NCBI GenBank assembly: GCA_933228675.1
Contig: OW121741.1
Span: forward strand, 112,462,361 to 112,526,360
Length of the DNA stretch: 64,000 nucleotides
Reading direction: 5' to 3'
Source: Stomorhina lunata
Taxonomy: Eukaryota; Arthropoda; Insecta; Diptera; Rhiniidae
The translations under genes and the position numbers were made by a program. Below, in pieces: positions 31,593 through 44,520 of the stretch; the first letter of the stretch is position 1, and each line of letters begins with the position of its first letter. Under the pieces are notes generated by a model. The model was given only the letters and a program-made list of their open reading frames with translations. It made no database searches and had not been told where the DNA came from.

Positions 31593-33214
31593 CTAAACAG
31601 GTTGTTACTATAGGCCATTTAAGTAAGTCTAATATCAGTTATAATTCAGTGTAAACCAATATACAAAAGTGGTATCTTTTGTCATTATACCCTTAACAAC
31701 TTAAACTTGTGCCACTTTACTTTCGATACTCAAAGCTTACATGAAACAATAAATGTAAACAAAAAACGCTAATGGAACCGGAAATATACAAACGGACATT
31801 TGACTATATCAAAATCATTCTTTGTCGACATGATATGACAGACTGAGTTTATAAGAAGTGATGACTTTGTCCTAATCTGGCTGTTCCCAGCCAAAACCTT
31901 CGAAAAGTTTACGAATATGTATTTAGCACATAAAAATATTAGTCTGGGCAAACTTTTAAATAAAAAAAAAATGCTTAATAGATGAACTCAGATTTCAACC
32001 TTTAAATCAAAAGCGGCAAACTTAAATAAATCTAGAAAAATGTTATATGTGAATTTTCCGCTGTAAAAACTTATCACTTTGAGTTTTAGAAACGACCTAC
32101 AGATTCCTTTTAATCGAAAACGACCTACAGATTCCTTTTAATCGAAGTGTTGCCATATGAGGTGGAATCTATAGAAAATGACAATATTGTGATTTTTCAA
32201 AGGTACAATCCATATTTAAAAGACTTGGGATTTATAATTTAAAAAAAGCCAAACTTTCGAGCATGTAAAAAATTATGAAAAATTTATACTATTTTCAACC
32301 CATAAAGCAAAAAACGTTTCCATGTTACCAAATGGGGCTAGGTAGGATCAGATGGAGGTACTTGGCCTAGATTTTTTTTTTCAAATTTTGAATATTATCA
32401 GTTTTTAAAAATTAATTATAAAACTAACACTATTTCGAGTAAATAATCGTAAGCTACATTCCGTTAATATCTCTTAAACTATTATAGATAGCGTAGTACA
32501 GTAAGCATATTTTTCTTTTCTTTCAAAAGTAGCAAACTAACAAAAAACAAAAAAGTATTTTTTGTCGCTTACGATCAATATTTTTCCTGTCGCTTGCTAT
32601 CATTTTAATCTAAGGGCTCGATATCTATGGATTACATATTTTGGTATTTTTGTATAGAGGTAATAAACTTGTAGTTAAATGTATTTTATGACAATAATAG
32701 CGGTGTTTTTTTTAAGTTTATATTTATAGCTATAAAGATTCGAATAAAACAGTATTCCTATTTACCTTTCTTTTGTGTGGAAAAATGTTTGTCATCTAAT
32801 TCATTAACTAAGATCCAAAATTTAAACCCTAAGCTTATATAAAATTATGTAAACAACTCTATTTTTCCTAATTATTTTTTAACAAAACTTTTATTCTTTA
32901 ATGAAAACATATAAATTATATCTTTTTTCCACTTTTAGACAAAAATTAATTATTACATGACTTTAAAAAAGTAAGATGTAAAAAACATGCAGTGTGTGTT
33001 GGGACTATGACGAAAAACTTAATGGTTTAAGTCTACGCTTAGTACGTAAAAATCATTTCTATATTGTTTACATTTTCACACCTACTAGCATTTGTATATA
33101 TTCACATTTTATTTTGACATTTCAAAATTTTTTTTGTCAACAAAATCTTTTTAATAAAACAAATATCTGCTTGAGAAGGACTATTTAATTAAAATATTGC
33201 TTTTTGTTTTAAAT
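31593..33214. other. Intergenic DNA upstream of the RRM gene
   Basis: No gene recognised. A direct duplication of about 27 bp (AACGACCTACAGATTCCTTT plus TAATCGA) lies at about 32092-32147. The rest is A/T-rich and unassigned; the end must contain the promoter of the RRM gene. Confidence 0.4.
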
Positions 33215-33688
33215 ATGTCTTACTATCCTTATTTTCAATATATGGATCCAATGATGGCTATGGGGGTGTTTAATCAACCTCTAAACTTCAGACTAATGCC
33301 TTGTGTTTCACCAGCTCCAGGAATTGTGTCCATGTTAAATTTGACACCTGGTGTACCTTTGGTCAGGACAAGTGAAACCATTACCGTCGACGACAGTGAG
33401 AGTGAAAATGAAAACGAAGAGGATGATGTTGACGAAAGGTCGCTATATTGTGGAAATCTTTCGGAAAAAGTATCTGAGGAATTACTATATGAAGTTTTCT
33501 TACAAGCTGGTCCCCTAGAAAAGGTTCATATACCCAAGGACAACAACGGCAAGCAACGTGCTTATGGCTTTATTACCTACAAGTACTGTTCATCTGTGCC
33601 GTATGCCTTAAAACTATATCACGGTCTAGCGTTATATGGTAAAAGATTAAATATAAATTTTCAAGGAAAGAACAAATTTAATCGGTAG
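33215..33688 (+). CDS. RBM7/RBM11-like single-RRM RNA-binding protein
   Basis: One uninterrupted frame of 157 residues from ATG 33215; the frame extends to 33197 only through a TTG. A hydrophobic/methionine-rich N-terminus and an acidic stretch (SESENENEEDDVDE, ~62-74) precede one RRM with RNP2 LYCGNL (~77-82) and RNP1 RAYGFITY (~115-122). The segments LSEKVSEELLYEVFLQAGP and SVPYALKLYHGL are typical of RBM7, the RNA-binding subunit of the nuclear exosome targeting complex. The protein stops right after the RRM (KNKFNR), without the longer C-terminal tail of RBM7, and has no intron. It could be a compact paralogue or an old retrocopy; the frame is intact, so it is probably functional. Which fly paralogue it matches is unsure. 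Confidence 0.85.
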   Translation: MSYYPYFQYMDPMMAMGVFNQPLNFRLMPCVSPAPGIVSMLNLTPGVPLVRTSETITVDDSESENENEEDDVDERSLYCGNLSEKVSEELLYEVFLQAGPLEKVHIPKDNNGKQRAYGFITYKYCSSVPYALKLYHGLALYGKRLNINFQGKNKFNR

Positions 33689-34555
33689 TAGAGATGTTTG
33701 ATACCGGAACAACATAAGCCGGAATTATGATCCTTTCATTATGAAGATGTATTTTAGTTCGTTTACTATTTTTTGAGTAAAATAGCGTCTATAATTTTAA
33801 GTTATTTTTTGTATTGTATTTAAAAAATTCTATGGTTCCATATTTTTATTGGCAATGATTTCAACGGATTTTTTTTAATTTTCAAAAATACTTTATTAAA
33901 AATCAATTAAGACGAATATTTTAATTAAGATTAGCTTAAGGATTATGATCGGGTTAAATATAAGCAATGTTTTTTTTTAATATTTTTTAATTATTTTAAA
34001 TTGTTTATATTGCAATTTCTTTTTCTCTATAATGTACAATTTAAATACACTGCCGCTCAAGAGAAAAATAGGTTCAGTTCTTTTTTCATTTAATATAACT
34101 TAAGAAAAATAATTGTACATAAATTATTTTTTGGAATTTGTTAGCCCATTTTAATAAATTTAACATTTTATACTTAAGGAAAAATTGTAACTTCTTTGCG
34201 GAGGGGTTAATCTGTATCTCAATTCGAAAATAAAATGTTTTCGAATTTGTATGTTTCGAAAATATTTTCTTTTAATTCGAGACACAGTATCAATGGTATT
34301 TCAAAGAACCAAGTCGGGTTATTGAAAATAAGCAAGTGATTTCAAATAGATAGTTTGGTAGCTGGGCGTTTTAAAATCACAAAATTTTGAAGAACTCTAA
34401 ACATTGTATTAGCTAGGAGAATGGTACACAAAATTTTAACAAAATCGGAGATGATGAGGTTCAAAATTCAGTATTTTTCATTCGAAATTTTGATTTTACC
34501 CTATTATATACTAAAGATTTTTTTTATTTAATATATTTTGGAATTTATTCATAAA
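33689..34555. other. Intergenic DNA after the RRM gene
   Basis: A/T-rich, no gene. ACACTGCCGCTCAAGAG at about 34049 resembles a transposon terminus, but no inverted partner was found. Confidence 0.35.
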
Positions 34556-34559
34556 AATT

Positions 34560-35545
34560 TAAATTAGAAAAATTTTACTTTAAAAATCAAAATTTTCCTA
34601 TAAATAAAAAAAATTTTCTATAAAAAGAATAAATGTTTTAATTTTACTAAAAATAGAATATTGGATTTTACTAAAATTTTTATATTAATTTTTTTTTTTT
34701 AAATTGATATTTTCCCAATTTCACTTTTTCGAAAATTTATTATTTTTGAAAATTTCCTTATGAATGGTCATTTTTTTCAAAATAACCTTATAAATATTCA
34801 ATTTTGTTAAAAGCATCAGTTTTTGATTTATTTTTTTAAATACATGAAATACAAAAAATATTCCATAAAAAGTAAATTTTTGAAAAATTTCCCATAAATA
34901 GTAAATTTTTGAAAAATTTCCAATAAATAGTAAATTTTTGGAAAATTTTCCTATAAATGGTACATTTTTGAAAAATTTCCCATAAATAGTAAATTTTTGA
35001 AAAAATTTCGATAAAAAGTACATTTTTGAAAAATTTCCCATAAATAGTAAATTTTTGAAAAAAATTCGATAAAAAGTACATTTTTGAAAAATTTCCCATA
35101 AATAGTAAATTTATGAAAAAATTTCGATAAAAAGTACATTTTAGAAAAATTTCCTATAAATAGTAAATTTTTAAAATTTTTATTTAAAAAAATTTTCTAT
35201 AAACAGTAAATTTTTGAAAAATTTCCTATAAAAAGTAAATTTTTTAAAAATTTCATATAAATAGTAAATTTTTGAAAAATTTCCTATAAATAGTAAGTTT
35301 TTGGAAAATTTTCTATAAATAGTCAATTTTTAAAAATTTCATATAAGTAGTAAATTTTGGCAAAATTTCCTATAAATATTTAATTTTGGAAAATTTGCTG
35401 TAAATACAAAATTTTTTTATAAATAGTAAATTTTTGAAAAATTTCCCATAAACAGTAAATTTTTGAAAAATTTCCTTTAAAAATTAATTTTTGAAAATTT
35501 CCTATAAATAGTAAATTTTTGAAAAATTTCCTTATGAATAGTAAA
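34560..35545 (+). repeat. Satellite-like array, family B, forward (degenerate)
   Basis: Tandem 29-bp units made of AAATTTTTGAAAAATTT plus CCTATAAATAGT, with many variants; the clearest part is 34860-35545. Read on the minus strand, the units translate into repetitive KFFKNLLFMGNFSKIYYL-like frames, which are by-products of the repeat. Confidence 0.9.
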
Positions 35546-35770
35546 TTTTGTTAAAAGCATCAGTTTTTGATTTCTTTTTATCAAAGAAATGAGATGTTGA
35601 AAATCTTCAAAAAATTTGTTACTTCACAAATATTTTTCTCTAAGTGTTTTCTTAAGTACCGTTACTTACGAATTAAAAATTTAAAGTAAAAGACAAAAAT
35701 TGAAATTCTTAATTATTTTAAACATTTACTAGAAAATCTATTTATTATAATTTTGTTAAATATATTTGGT

Positions 35771-36920
35771 ATGGAATTACGTAGCAGTTCGCGGCGTCGA
35801 AATGAATATAAAGAATTACAAATAACTTTAAATGGTGAGTAATTCAAATACAAAATCTTATTCATTAGACAATAAATAAAATTATAACTAACGCAAGGCA
35901 TGGGTTTCTATGAGGAGGGCATGGAATTGCAAGAAATGCGACAGATTCTCGATGCACTACAAATGTCAGTGAATGAGGGTGAAACAAATTTTTTAGAATG
36001 TGATATGCAGAAAGCCCTAAGAGTAAGTTCAAAAAAATATGGAATATTTTAAAAATATGAAATTCAAACTCATCATTTTTACTGACAAGGAAAGTGAAAT
36101 GGATTTTTTGCCCAATCAAGATGGCCGAGTTTTAAACTCGACAATGAGGAGGTAATTATCTCTTTTATTGATATGAAAACCAAAATATTAAACTTTGTTT
36201 TATTTTAGCATTCATCCTCATATTTCTCCCTGCAGTAGCCCGGAGATACCGCCGGAACGAATTGTAGTACAAGCTGAGGTTCATCATCCCATGGACTGGA
36301 GTCCACACGATGAACGTTTGCAGCGCAAACGTAATGCTACGCCACTTAAAGTTGGGCCCAATGAAAATATTCCCCACGAATTGGATTTAATAAATGAGTT
36401 GTTGGAACCAGCAGCTAAACGCTTTCATGAAACAAATGCTTCCTTAGAGGTTGTTCCGGAAAATGACTTGAGTCTTAATATGGTAGTAGAAAATTCCAAT
36501 GTAGCCAACGAAGATATCGATAATAATTCATTCGAGGATAATTCACACATATCCACTAGTAGTGCTCATGAAATTCATGGCCCTATCACAGTGCGTAGAA
36601 TTCATGACTCCGGTTTGAATATGAGTGATATACCCAGTTCTTCATTTGAAGCCAGTGCGAGTGCAAATTCAAATGCTAGCGCTAGTAATTTATCGCATGC
36701 TGGAGCTGATTTGGTCCAAAGCTTGCATGAGAGGCAAGGACCAGTTTCGGTACGTCGAATTCATGATTCGGGTGTTAATATAACCACTGAAATGCCACAG
36801 TTTTCATTTAACGAATCTGTTGAAAGTTCTAATTATGCATCCGATAATTCCAATCAAGTTTCCAACAGCAGTGCTGTAAATCCCTATTATTTTGATTATG
36901 ATTCCGAACCCTCAATTTGA
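35771..36920 (+). CDS. Unrecognised four-exon protein gene
   Basis: Exons 35771-35834, 35898-36022, 36090-36151 and 36209-36920 join in phases 1, 0 and 2 (donors GTGAGT, GTAAGT, GTAATT; acceptors CAAG, CAAG, TTAG) into 320 residues. I do not recognise the product. The N-terminus is basic (MELRSSSRRNEYKE) and followed by a predicted helical stretch (MELQEMRQILDALQM). The centre has PMDWSPHDERLQRKRN. The C-terminal half is rich in S, N, E and D and looks disordered. Two copies of a motif, GPITVRRIHDSGLN and GPVSVRRIHDSGVN, lie about 55 residues apart. There is no signal peptide or membrane segment. It could be a fast-evolving nuclear or germline protein, but this is only an impression. Consistent splice phases and AATAAA at 36984 support a real gene. 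Confidence 0.75.
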
Positions 36921-36983
36921 ATATTTTAAACATTAGTTAATTGTAAAGATTTGAATGATGTTTCTAGAATATTAAGAGAAGAT

Positions 36984-36989
36984 AATAAA
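36984..36989 (+). terminator. Poly(A) signal of the four-exon gene
   Basis: AATAAA 64 bp after the stop at 36920; another lies at 37011-37016, immediately before the family B array. Confidence 0.6.
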
Positions 36990-37016
36990 GTTTTTTGAAG
37001 AAAATAGAAAAATAAA

Positions 37017-37757
37017 ACATTTAAATTTCTTATAAAAAGAAAATTTTGGAAAATTTAACTATAAATTATAAATTTTTGAAAAATTTCCTATAAATAGAAA
37101 ATTTTTTGAAACGTTTCCTATAATTAGTGAAATTTTGAAAAATTTCCTATAAATAGTAAAATTTTGAAAAATTTCCTAGAAATAGTAAATTTTTCAAAAA
37201 TGTTCTAAAATTAGTAAATTTGTGAAAAATTTCCTATAAAAAGCAAATTATAAAAAATTTCCTATAAATAGAAAATTTTTTTAAACATTTTGAACATTTT
37301 GAAAAATTCCCTATAAAAATAGAAAATTTTGAAAAGATTCCTATAAAAATAGTAAATTTTTGAAAAATTTCCTATAAAAATATTAAATTTTTAAAAAATT
37401 TCCTTTAAATAGTAAATTTTTGAAAAATTTCCTATGAAAATAGTAAATTTTTGAAAAATTTCCTATGAAAATAGTAAATTTTTAAAAAATTCCCTATAAA
37501 AATAGTAAATTTTTTAAAAATTTCCTATAAAAATAGTAAATTTTTGAAAAATTTCCTATAAATATTAAATTTTTTGAAAAATTTCTATAAAAGTAGTAAA
37601 TTTTTGAAAAATTTCCTATAAAAATAGTAAATTTTTGAAAAATTTCCTATAAAAATAGTAAATTTTTGAAAAATTTCCTATGAAAATAGTAAATTTTTGA
37701 AAAATTTCCTTTAAATAGTAAATTTTTGAAAAATTTCCTATAAAAATAGTAAATTTT
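37017..37757 (+). repeat. Satellite-like array, family B, forward
   Basis: Mixed 29- and 31-bp units; the 31-bp form has CCTATAAAAATAGT in place of CCTATAAATAGT. It begins within a few bases of the second poly(A) signal of the preceding gene. Confidence 0.92.
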
Positions 37758-38574
37758 TATATGCTCTAGCATTGCTCTTAAGAATAATTTTCTAAAATGA
37801 ATTCTGGTTTTATACAAATTAACATGATATTTTTGGTAGTTTTTTGTTGTTGAACAAAGACAAAAACTTGTCAAAAACTTAACTTTAAATGCCTTTGGGT
37901 GATGTTAACATACATATGGGTGAGTTTCTCTGTTTGAACATGTAAATAAAAATATATGTATATGTTTCGCAAAACAACTAAAATTGGTTTGATCGGTCGA
38001 TCCAAGACTTTGTGTAGAAGTAATGCTTAGAATGTAAATCTAAGAGATATTCGACACAAATCTTTTTGCATACTTTTAAATTTTTTCAAACTTCCTAAAA
38101 GTATGCAACATAATTTGTATAATGTTTGTTTTTGAGGTAATTGTAGAATTTTTGTTCTTAGAGTAAATACTATTCGTTACTATCGATCATAGCAAACCTC
38201 TAATCTTGGATGATTTTGTATTTCTGTGATAATGGTAAGTGTTTCAGGATATTTTAAAACTAGAAATAAACGATAAGAGTGATAAGAATAAATAAAAGCA
38301 CTTTTTTGTGTCTAACTTGTGTGAAATGAAGTGAGTTAAGCTGCCAGTATTCCAACAGCCTGTGGTGTTTTTCGAGTACATTTTAAAAATATCACACAGA
38401 GATGATGACATGATACAAAGCGATGAGACGAATGATGAAGGCAAAAGAGGGATTATATGAAAAGTAAAAAGTTTAATATGGATGTGATTTAAAAGATAGA
38501 AATAATGAATAGAACGGATTAAGGGTAAATAAAAAAAAAAAAAATAGTATCATAGAAGTTTTGAAAGATTTATT
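37758..38574. other. Unique DNA between opposite family B arrays
   Basis: No gene. This spacer separates forward units (37017-37757) from reverse units (38575-42300), so it is the loop of a potential large foldback. Confidence 0.5.
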
Positions 38575-41500
38575 ATTAAAAGGGAATTTTTTTGAAAATT
38601 CCAAGAAATTTATAATTTATAGGAAATTTTTCGAAAATTTACTATTTATAGGAAATTTTTCGAAAATTTACTATTTATATTAAGTTTTTCAAAAATTTAC
38701 TATTTATAGGAAATTTTTCGAAAATTTACTATTTATAGGAAATTTTTCGAAAATTTACTTTTAATAGGACATTTTTCGAAAAATTACTATTTATAGGAAA
38801 TTTTTCAAAAATTTAATATTTATAGGAAATTTTTCGAAAATTTACTATTTATAGGAAATTTTTCGAAAATTTACTATTTATAGGAAATTTTTCGAAAATT
38901 TACTATTTATAGGAAATTTTTAAAAAATTTACTATTTATAGGAAATTTTTTAAAAATTTAATATTTATAGGAAATTCTTCAAAAATTTACTATTTATAGG
39001 AAATTTTTCGACAATTTACTTTTTATAGGAAATTTTTCAAAAATTTACTATTTATAGGAAATTTTTCAAAAATTTACTATTTTTATAGGAAATTTTTCAA
39101 AAATTTACTATTTTTATAGGAAATTTTTCAAAAATTTACTATTTTTATAGGAAATTTTTCAAAAATTTACTATTTTTATAGGAAATTTTTCAAAAATTTA
39201 CTATTTTTATAGGAAATTTTTCAAAAATTTACTATTTTTATAGGAAATTTTTCGAAAATTTACTATTTTTATAGGAAATTTTTCGAAAATTTACTATTTT
39301 TATAGGAAATTTTTCGAAAATTTACTATTTTTATAGGAAATTTTTCGAAAATTTACTATTTTTATAGGAAATTTTTCGAAAATTTACTATTTTTATAGGA
39401 AATTTTTCGAAAATTTACTATTTATAGGAAATTTTTCAAAAATTTACTATTTTTATAGGAAATTTTTCAAAAATTTACTATTTTTATAGGAAATTTTTCA
39501 AAAATTTACTATTTTTATAGGAAATTTTTCAAAAATTTACTATTTTTATAGGAAATTTTTCAAAAATTTACTATTTTTATAGGAAATTTTTCAAAAATTT
39601 ACTATTTTTATAGGAAATTTTTAAAAAATTTACTATTTTTATAGGAAATTTTTCAAAAACTTACTATTTTTATAGGAAATTTTTCAAAAATTTACTATTT
39701 TTATAGAAAATTTTTCAAAAATTTACTATTTTTATAGGAACATTTTTCAAAAATTTACTATTTTTGTAGGTAATTTTTCAAAAATTTACTATTTTTATAG
39801 GAAATTTTTCAAAACTTTAATATTTTTATAGGAAATTTTTCAAAAATTTACTATTTTTATAGGAAATTTTTCAAAAATTTACTATTTTTTTTAGGAAATT
39901 TTTCAAAAATTTACTATTTTTATAGGAAATTTTTCAAAAATTTACTATTTTTATAGGAAATTTTTCAAAAATTTACTATTTTTATAGGAAATTTTTCAAA
40001 AATTTATTATTTTTATAGGATATTTTTCAAAACTTTACTATTTTTATAGGAAATTTTTCAAAAATTTACTATTTTTATAGGAAATTTTTCAAAAATTTAC
40101 TATTTTTATAGGAAATTTTTCAAAAATTTACTATTTTTATAGGAAATTTTTCGAAAATTTACTATTTTTATAGGAAATTTTTCGAAAATTTACTATTTTT
40201 ATAGGAAATTTTTCGAAAATTTACTATTTTTATAGGAAATTTTTCGAAAATTTACTATTTTTATAGGAAATTTTTCGAAAATTTACTATTTTTATAGGAA
40301 ATTTTTCGAAAATTTACTATTTATAGGAAATTTTTCAAAAATTTACTATTTTTATAGGAAATTTTTCAAAAATTTACTATTTTTATAGGAAATTTTTCAA
40401 AAATTTACTATTTTTATAGGAAATTTTTCAAAAATTTACTATTTTTATAGGAAATTTTTAAAAAATTTACTATTTTTATAGGAAATTTTTCAAAAACTTA
40501 CTATTTTTATAGGAAATTTTTCAAAAATTTACTATTTTTATAGAAAATTTTTCAAAAATTTACTATTTTTATAGGAAAATTTTTCAAAAATTTACTATTT
40601 TTGTAGGAAATTTTTCAAAAATTTACTATTTTTATAGGAAATTTTTCAAAACTTTAATATTTTTATAGGAAATTTTTCAAAAATTTACTATTTTTATAGG
40701 AAATTTTTCAAAAATTTACTATTTTTTTTAGGAAATTTTTCAAAAATTTACTATTTTTATAGGAAATTTTTCAAAAATTTACTATTTTTATAGGAAATTT
40801 TTCAAAAATTTACTATTTTTATAGGAAATTTTTCAAAAATTTATTATTTTTATAGGATATTTTTCAAAACTTTACTATTTTTATAGGAAATTTTTCAAAA
40901 ATTTACTATTTTTATAGGAAATTTTTCAAAAATTTACTATTTTTATAGGAAATTTTTCAAAAATTTACTATTTTTATAGGAAATTTTTCAAAAATTATCA
41001 TTTTATAAGAAATTTTTCAAAAAATTTACTAGTTTTATAGGAACTTTTTCAAAAATTTACTATTTTCATAGAAAATTTCTCAAAGATTTACTATTTTTAT
41101 AGAAAATTATTCCAAAATTTCATATTTTTATAGGAAATTTTTCAAAAATTTACTATTTTTATAGGAAATATATTAAAAATTTACTATTTTTATAGGATAT
41201 TTTTAAAAATTTACTATTTGTGTAGAAAATTTTTCTAAAACTTACTATTTTTATAGGAAGTTTTTCAAAAATTTTCTATTTTTATAGGAAATTTTTCAAA
41301 AATTTACTATTTTTATAGGAAAATTTTTCAAAAATTTACTATTTTTGTAGGAAATTTTTCAAAAATTTACTATTTTTATAGGAAATTTTTCAAAACTTTA
41401 ATATTTTTATAGGAAATTTTTCAAAAATTTACTATTTTTATAGGAAATTTTTCAAAAATTTACTATTTTTATAGGAAAATTTTCAAAAATTTACTATTTT

Positions 41501-42300
41501 TATAGGAAATTTTTCAAAAATTTACTATTTTTATAGGAAATTTTTCAAAAATTTACTATTTTTATAGGAAATTTTTCAAAAATTTATTATTTTTATAGGA
41601 TATTTTTCAAAACTTTACTATTTTTATAGGAAATTTTTCAAAAATTTACTATTTTTATAGGAAATTTTTCAAAAATTTACTATTTTTATAGGAAATTTTC
41701 CAAAAATTTACTATTTTTATAGGAAATTTTTCAAAAATTTACTATTTTTATAGGAAATTTTTCAAAAATTTACTATTTTTATAGGAAATTTTTCAAAAAT
41801 TTACTATTTTTATAGGAAATTTTTCAAAAATTTACTATTTTTATAGGAAATTTTTCAAAAATTATCATTTTATAAGAAATTTTTCAAAAAATTTACTAGT
41901 TTTATAGGAACTTTTTCAAAAATTTACTATTTTCATAGAAAATTTCTCAAAGATTTACTATTTTTATAGAAAATTATTCCAAAATTTCATATTTTTATAG
42001 GAAATTTTTCAAAAATTTACTATTTTTATAGGAAATATATTAAAAATTTACTATTTTTATAGGATATTTTTAAAAAATTACTATTTTTGTAGAAAATTTT
42101 TCTAAAACTTACTATTTTTATAGGAAGTTTTTCAAAAATTTTCTATTTTTATTAGAAATTTTTCAAAAAATTTTCTATATTAAAAATTTTTTATTTAAAG
42201 AAAATTTTTCAAAAATTTACTATTTATGGTAAATTTTTCGAAAAATACTATTTAGAGGAAATTTTTCGAAAATTTACCATTTCTTGGAAATTTTTTTAAA
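38575..42300 (-). repeat. Satellite-like array, family B, reverse, with higher-order structure
   Basis: The longest array in the window: units appear as GGAAATTTTTCAAAAATTTACTATTTTTATA in two parts, GGAAATTTTTCAAAAATTT and ACTATTTTTATA. The first ~480 bp are mostly 29-bp units, then 31-bp units. Marker variants (CGAAAA blocks, CAAAACTTTAATA, AGGATATTTTTC) recur with an offset of 837 bp (27 units) between 39.2 and 40.9 kb and again about 744 bp later. Confidence 0.95.
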
Positions 42301-42794
42301 AACCATTTTTAAAGGCCCTTTGTTAGACCAATACTTCTAAAATACCTCTTGAGATGTACAAACTTTTATGTTAACGAAACAAGTTTTAAAATATCTGAAG
42401 TGAAAAAAGAGATTTTTAATTATTTTTTTGCTTTTATTTTTCTCGAATTGAAATTAGCTTTTACTCTAGTAAGTAGCTCAGTTTAACACGTTCTTAACAA
42501 GAAAAGTTTTTGCACCAACTTATTATGTGATGATGCACTTAGTACATGCTCCTTCTTCTATTTATTTTCTATTGTTCAGATTAATCTTTGTTGTTGACAA
42601 CGAGTGAAGAGAAGACTTATACCCAACTTAGAGGAAGATAATCATTTAAATAGCAATTTTTGAAGTTGTCGTTCAGTTAAAGAGGAACATAAGCTACAAA
42701 ACATTAGTTACAGTGTTTTTCTTAAACAGTTTAATTAATTATTGTAAATAATTTTTGATTAAAGTTAAAAGGTTCTATGGTCATTTTTGCAAGA
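42301..42794. other. Unique DNA between family B arrays
   Basis: Non-repetitive A/T-rich spacer; no coding or RNA signal seen. Confidence 0.45.
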
Positions 42795-44520
42795 ATTTTT
42801 TAAATATTTCCTATTAATAGTAATTTTTTTTTTAAATTTCTTAGAGATAAGAAATTTTTGAAAAATTTTCTAACAATTTTAAATTATTGAAAAATTTCTT
42901 ATAAATAGTAAATTTTTGAAAAATTTCCTATAAATTGTAAATTTTTGAAAAATTTCCTTTAAATAAGAAATTTTTGAAAATTTTCCTATAAATAGTAAAT
43001 TTTTGAAAAATTTCCTATAAATAAGAAACTTTTCCAAAATTTCTTATAAATAGTAAAAAAACTTTTGAAAAATTTCCTATAAAAATAGTAAATTTTGGAA
43101 AAATTTCCTATAAAAATAGTAAATTTTGGAAAAATTTCCTATAAAAATAGTAAATTTTGGAAAAATTTCCTATAAAAATAGTAAATTTTGGAAAAATTTC
43201 CTATAAAAATAGTAAATTTTGGAAAAATTTCCTATAAAAATAGTAAATTTTGGAAAAATTTTCTATAAAAATAGTAAATTTTTGAAAAATTTCCTATAAA
43301 AATAGTAAATTTTTGAAAAATTTCCTATAAAAATAGTAAATTTTTGAAAAATTTCCTATAAAAATAGTAAATTTTTGAAAAATTTCCTATAAAAATAGTA
43401 AATTTTTGAAAAATTTCCTATAAAAATAGTAAATTTTTGAAAAATTTCCTATAAAAATAGTAAGTTTTTGAAAATTTTCCTATAAAAAATAGTAAATTTT
43501 TGAAAAATTTCCTATAAAAATAGTAAATTTTTGAAAAATTTCCTATAAAAATAGTAAATTTTTGAAAAATTTCCTATAAAAATAGTAAATTTTTGAAAAA
43601 TTTCCTATAAAAATATTAAATTTTTGAAAAATTTCCTATAAAAATAGTAAATTTTTGAAAAATTTCCTATAAAAATAGTAAATTTTTGAAAAATTTCCTA
43701 TAAAAATAGTAAATTTTTGAAAAATTTTATATAAAAATAGTAAATTTTTGAAAAATTTCCTATAAAAATAGTAAATTTTTGAAAAATTTTCCATAAAAAT
43801 AGTAAATTTTTGAAAAATTTTCTATAAAAAAAGTAAATTTTTGAAAATTTCCTATAAAATAGTACATTTTTGAAAATTTTCCTATAAATAGTAAATTTTT
43901 GAAAAATTTTCTATAAATAGTAAATTTTTGAAAAATTTCCTATTAATAGTAAGTTTTTGAAAATTTTCCTATCAATAGTTATTTTTTCAAAAATTTCTTA
44001 TCAATAGTAAATTTTTCAAAAATTTCCTATCAATAGTAAATTTTTGAAAAATTTCCTATAAATATTTAGTAAATTTTTGAAAAATTTTGTATATCTTTAA
44101 AAAATCTACTATTTTTGAAAAATTTCCTTTAAATAGTAAATTTTCCTATAAAAAGTAAATTTTTAAAAAATTCCTATAAAAAGTGAATTCTTGAAAAATT
44201 TCTTATAAAAAGTGTATTTTTGATGAATTTCCTAGAAAATGTAATTTTTTTGTAAAATTTTCTATAAAAATAGTAAATTTCTGAAAAATTTCCTATAAAA
44301 AGATTTTATAAAAAGTTTCCTAGAAAAGTAAATTTTTTTGGAAAATTCCCATGAAAAGTAAATTTTTGAAAAATTTCCTAAAAATAGAAGACTATTTAAA
44401 AATTTTTGGGAAATTTTCTAGATATCCTAAATTTTTGAAAAAATTAAAAATGAATTTTTGAGATATTGCCTTTAAATAGTAAATTTTTTAAAAATTTCCT
44501 ATAAATAGTTTTATTTAAAT
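42795..44520 (+). repeat. Satellite-like array, family B, forward
   Basis: Degenerate 29-bp units at the edges and nearly homogeneous 31-bp units at 43060-43800, among them a sub-block with GGAAAAATTT in place of GAAAAATTT (43090-43260). Confidence 0.93.

Noticed and set aside
34721..35139. Three overlapping minus-strand frames of 62-106 codons with KFFKNLLFMGNFSK-like repeats
   Set aside because: They lie entirely in the family B array; the 29-bp unit cycles through all frames without stops, giving repetitive peptides by chance.
37647..37874. Minus-strand frame of 75 codons
   Set aside because: Again a translation of family B units plus adjacent spacer; no start context or homology.
38575..42300. 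Regular 31-bp direct repeats resembling a CRISPR array
   Set aside because: There are no unique spacers between repeats, the units abut directly, and the genome is a fly's.
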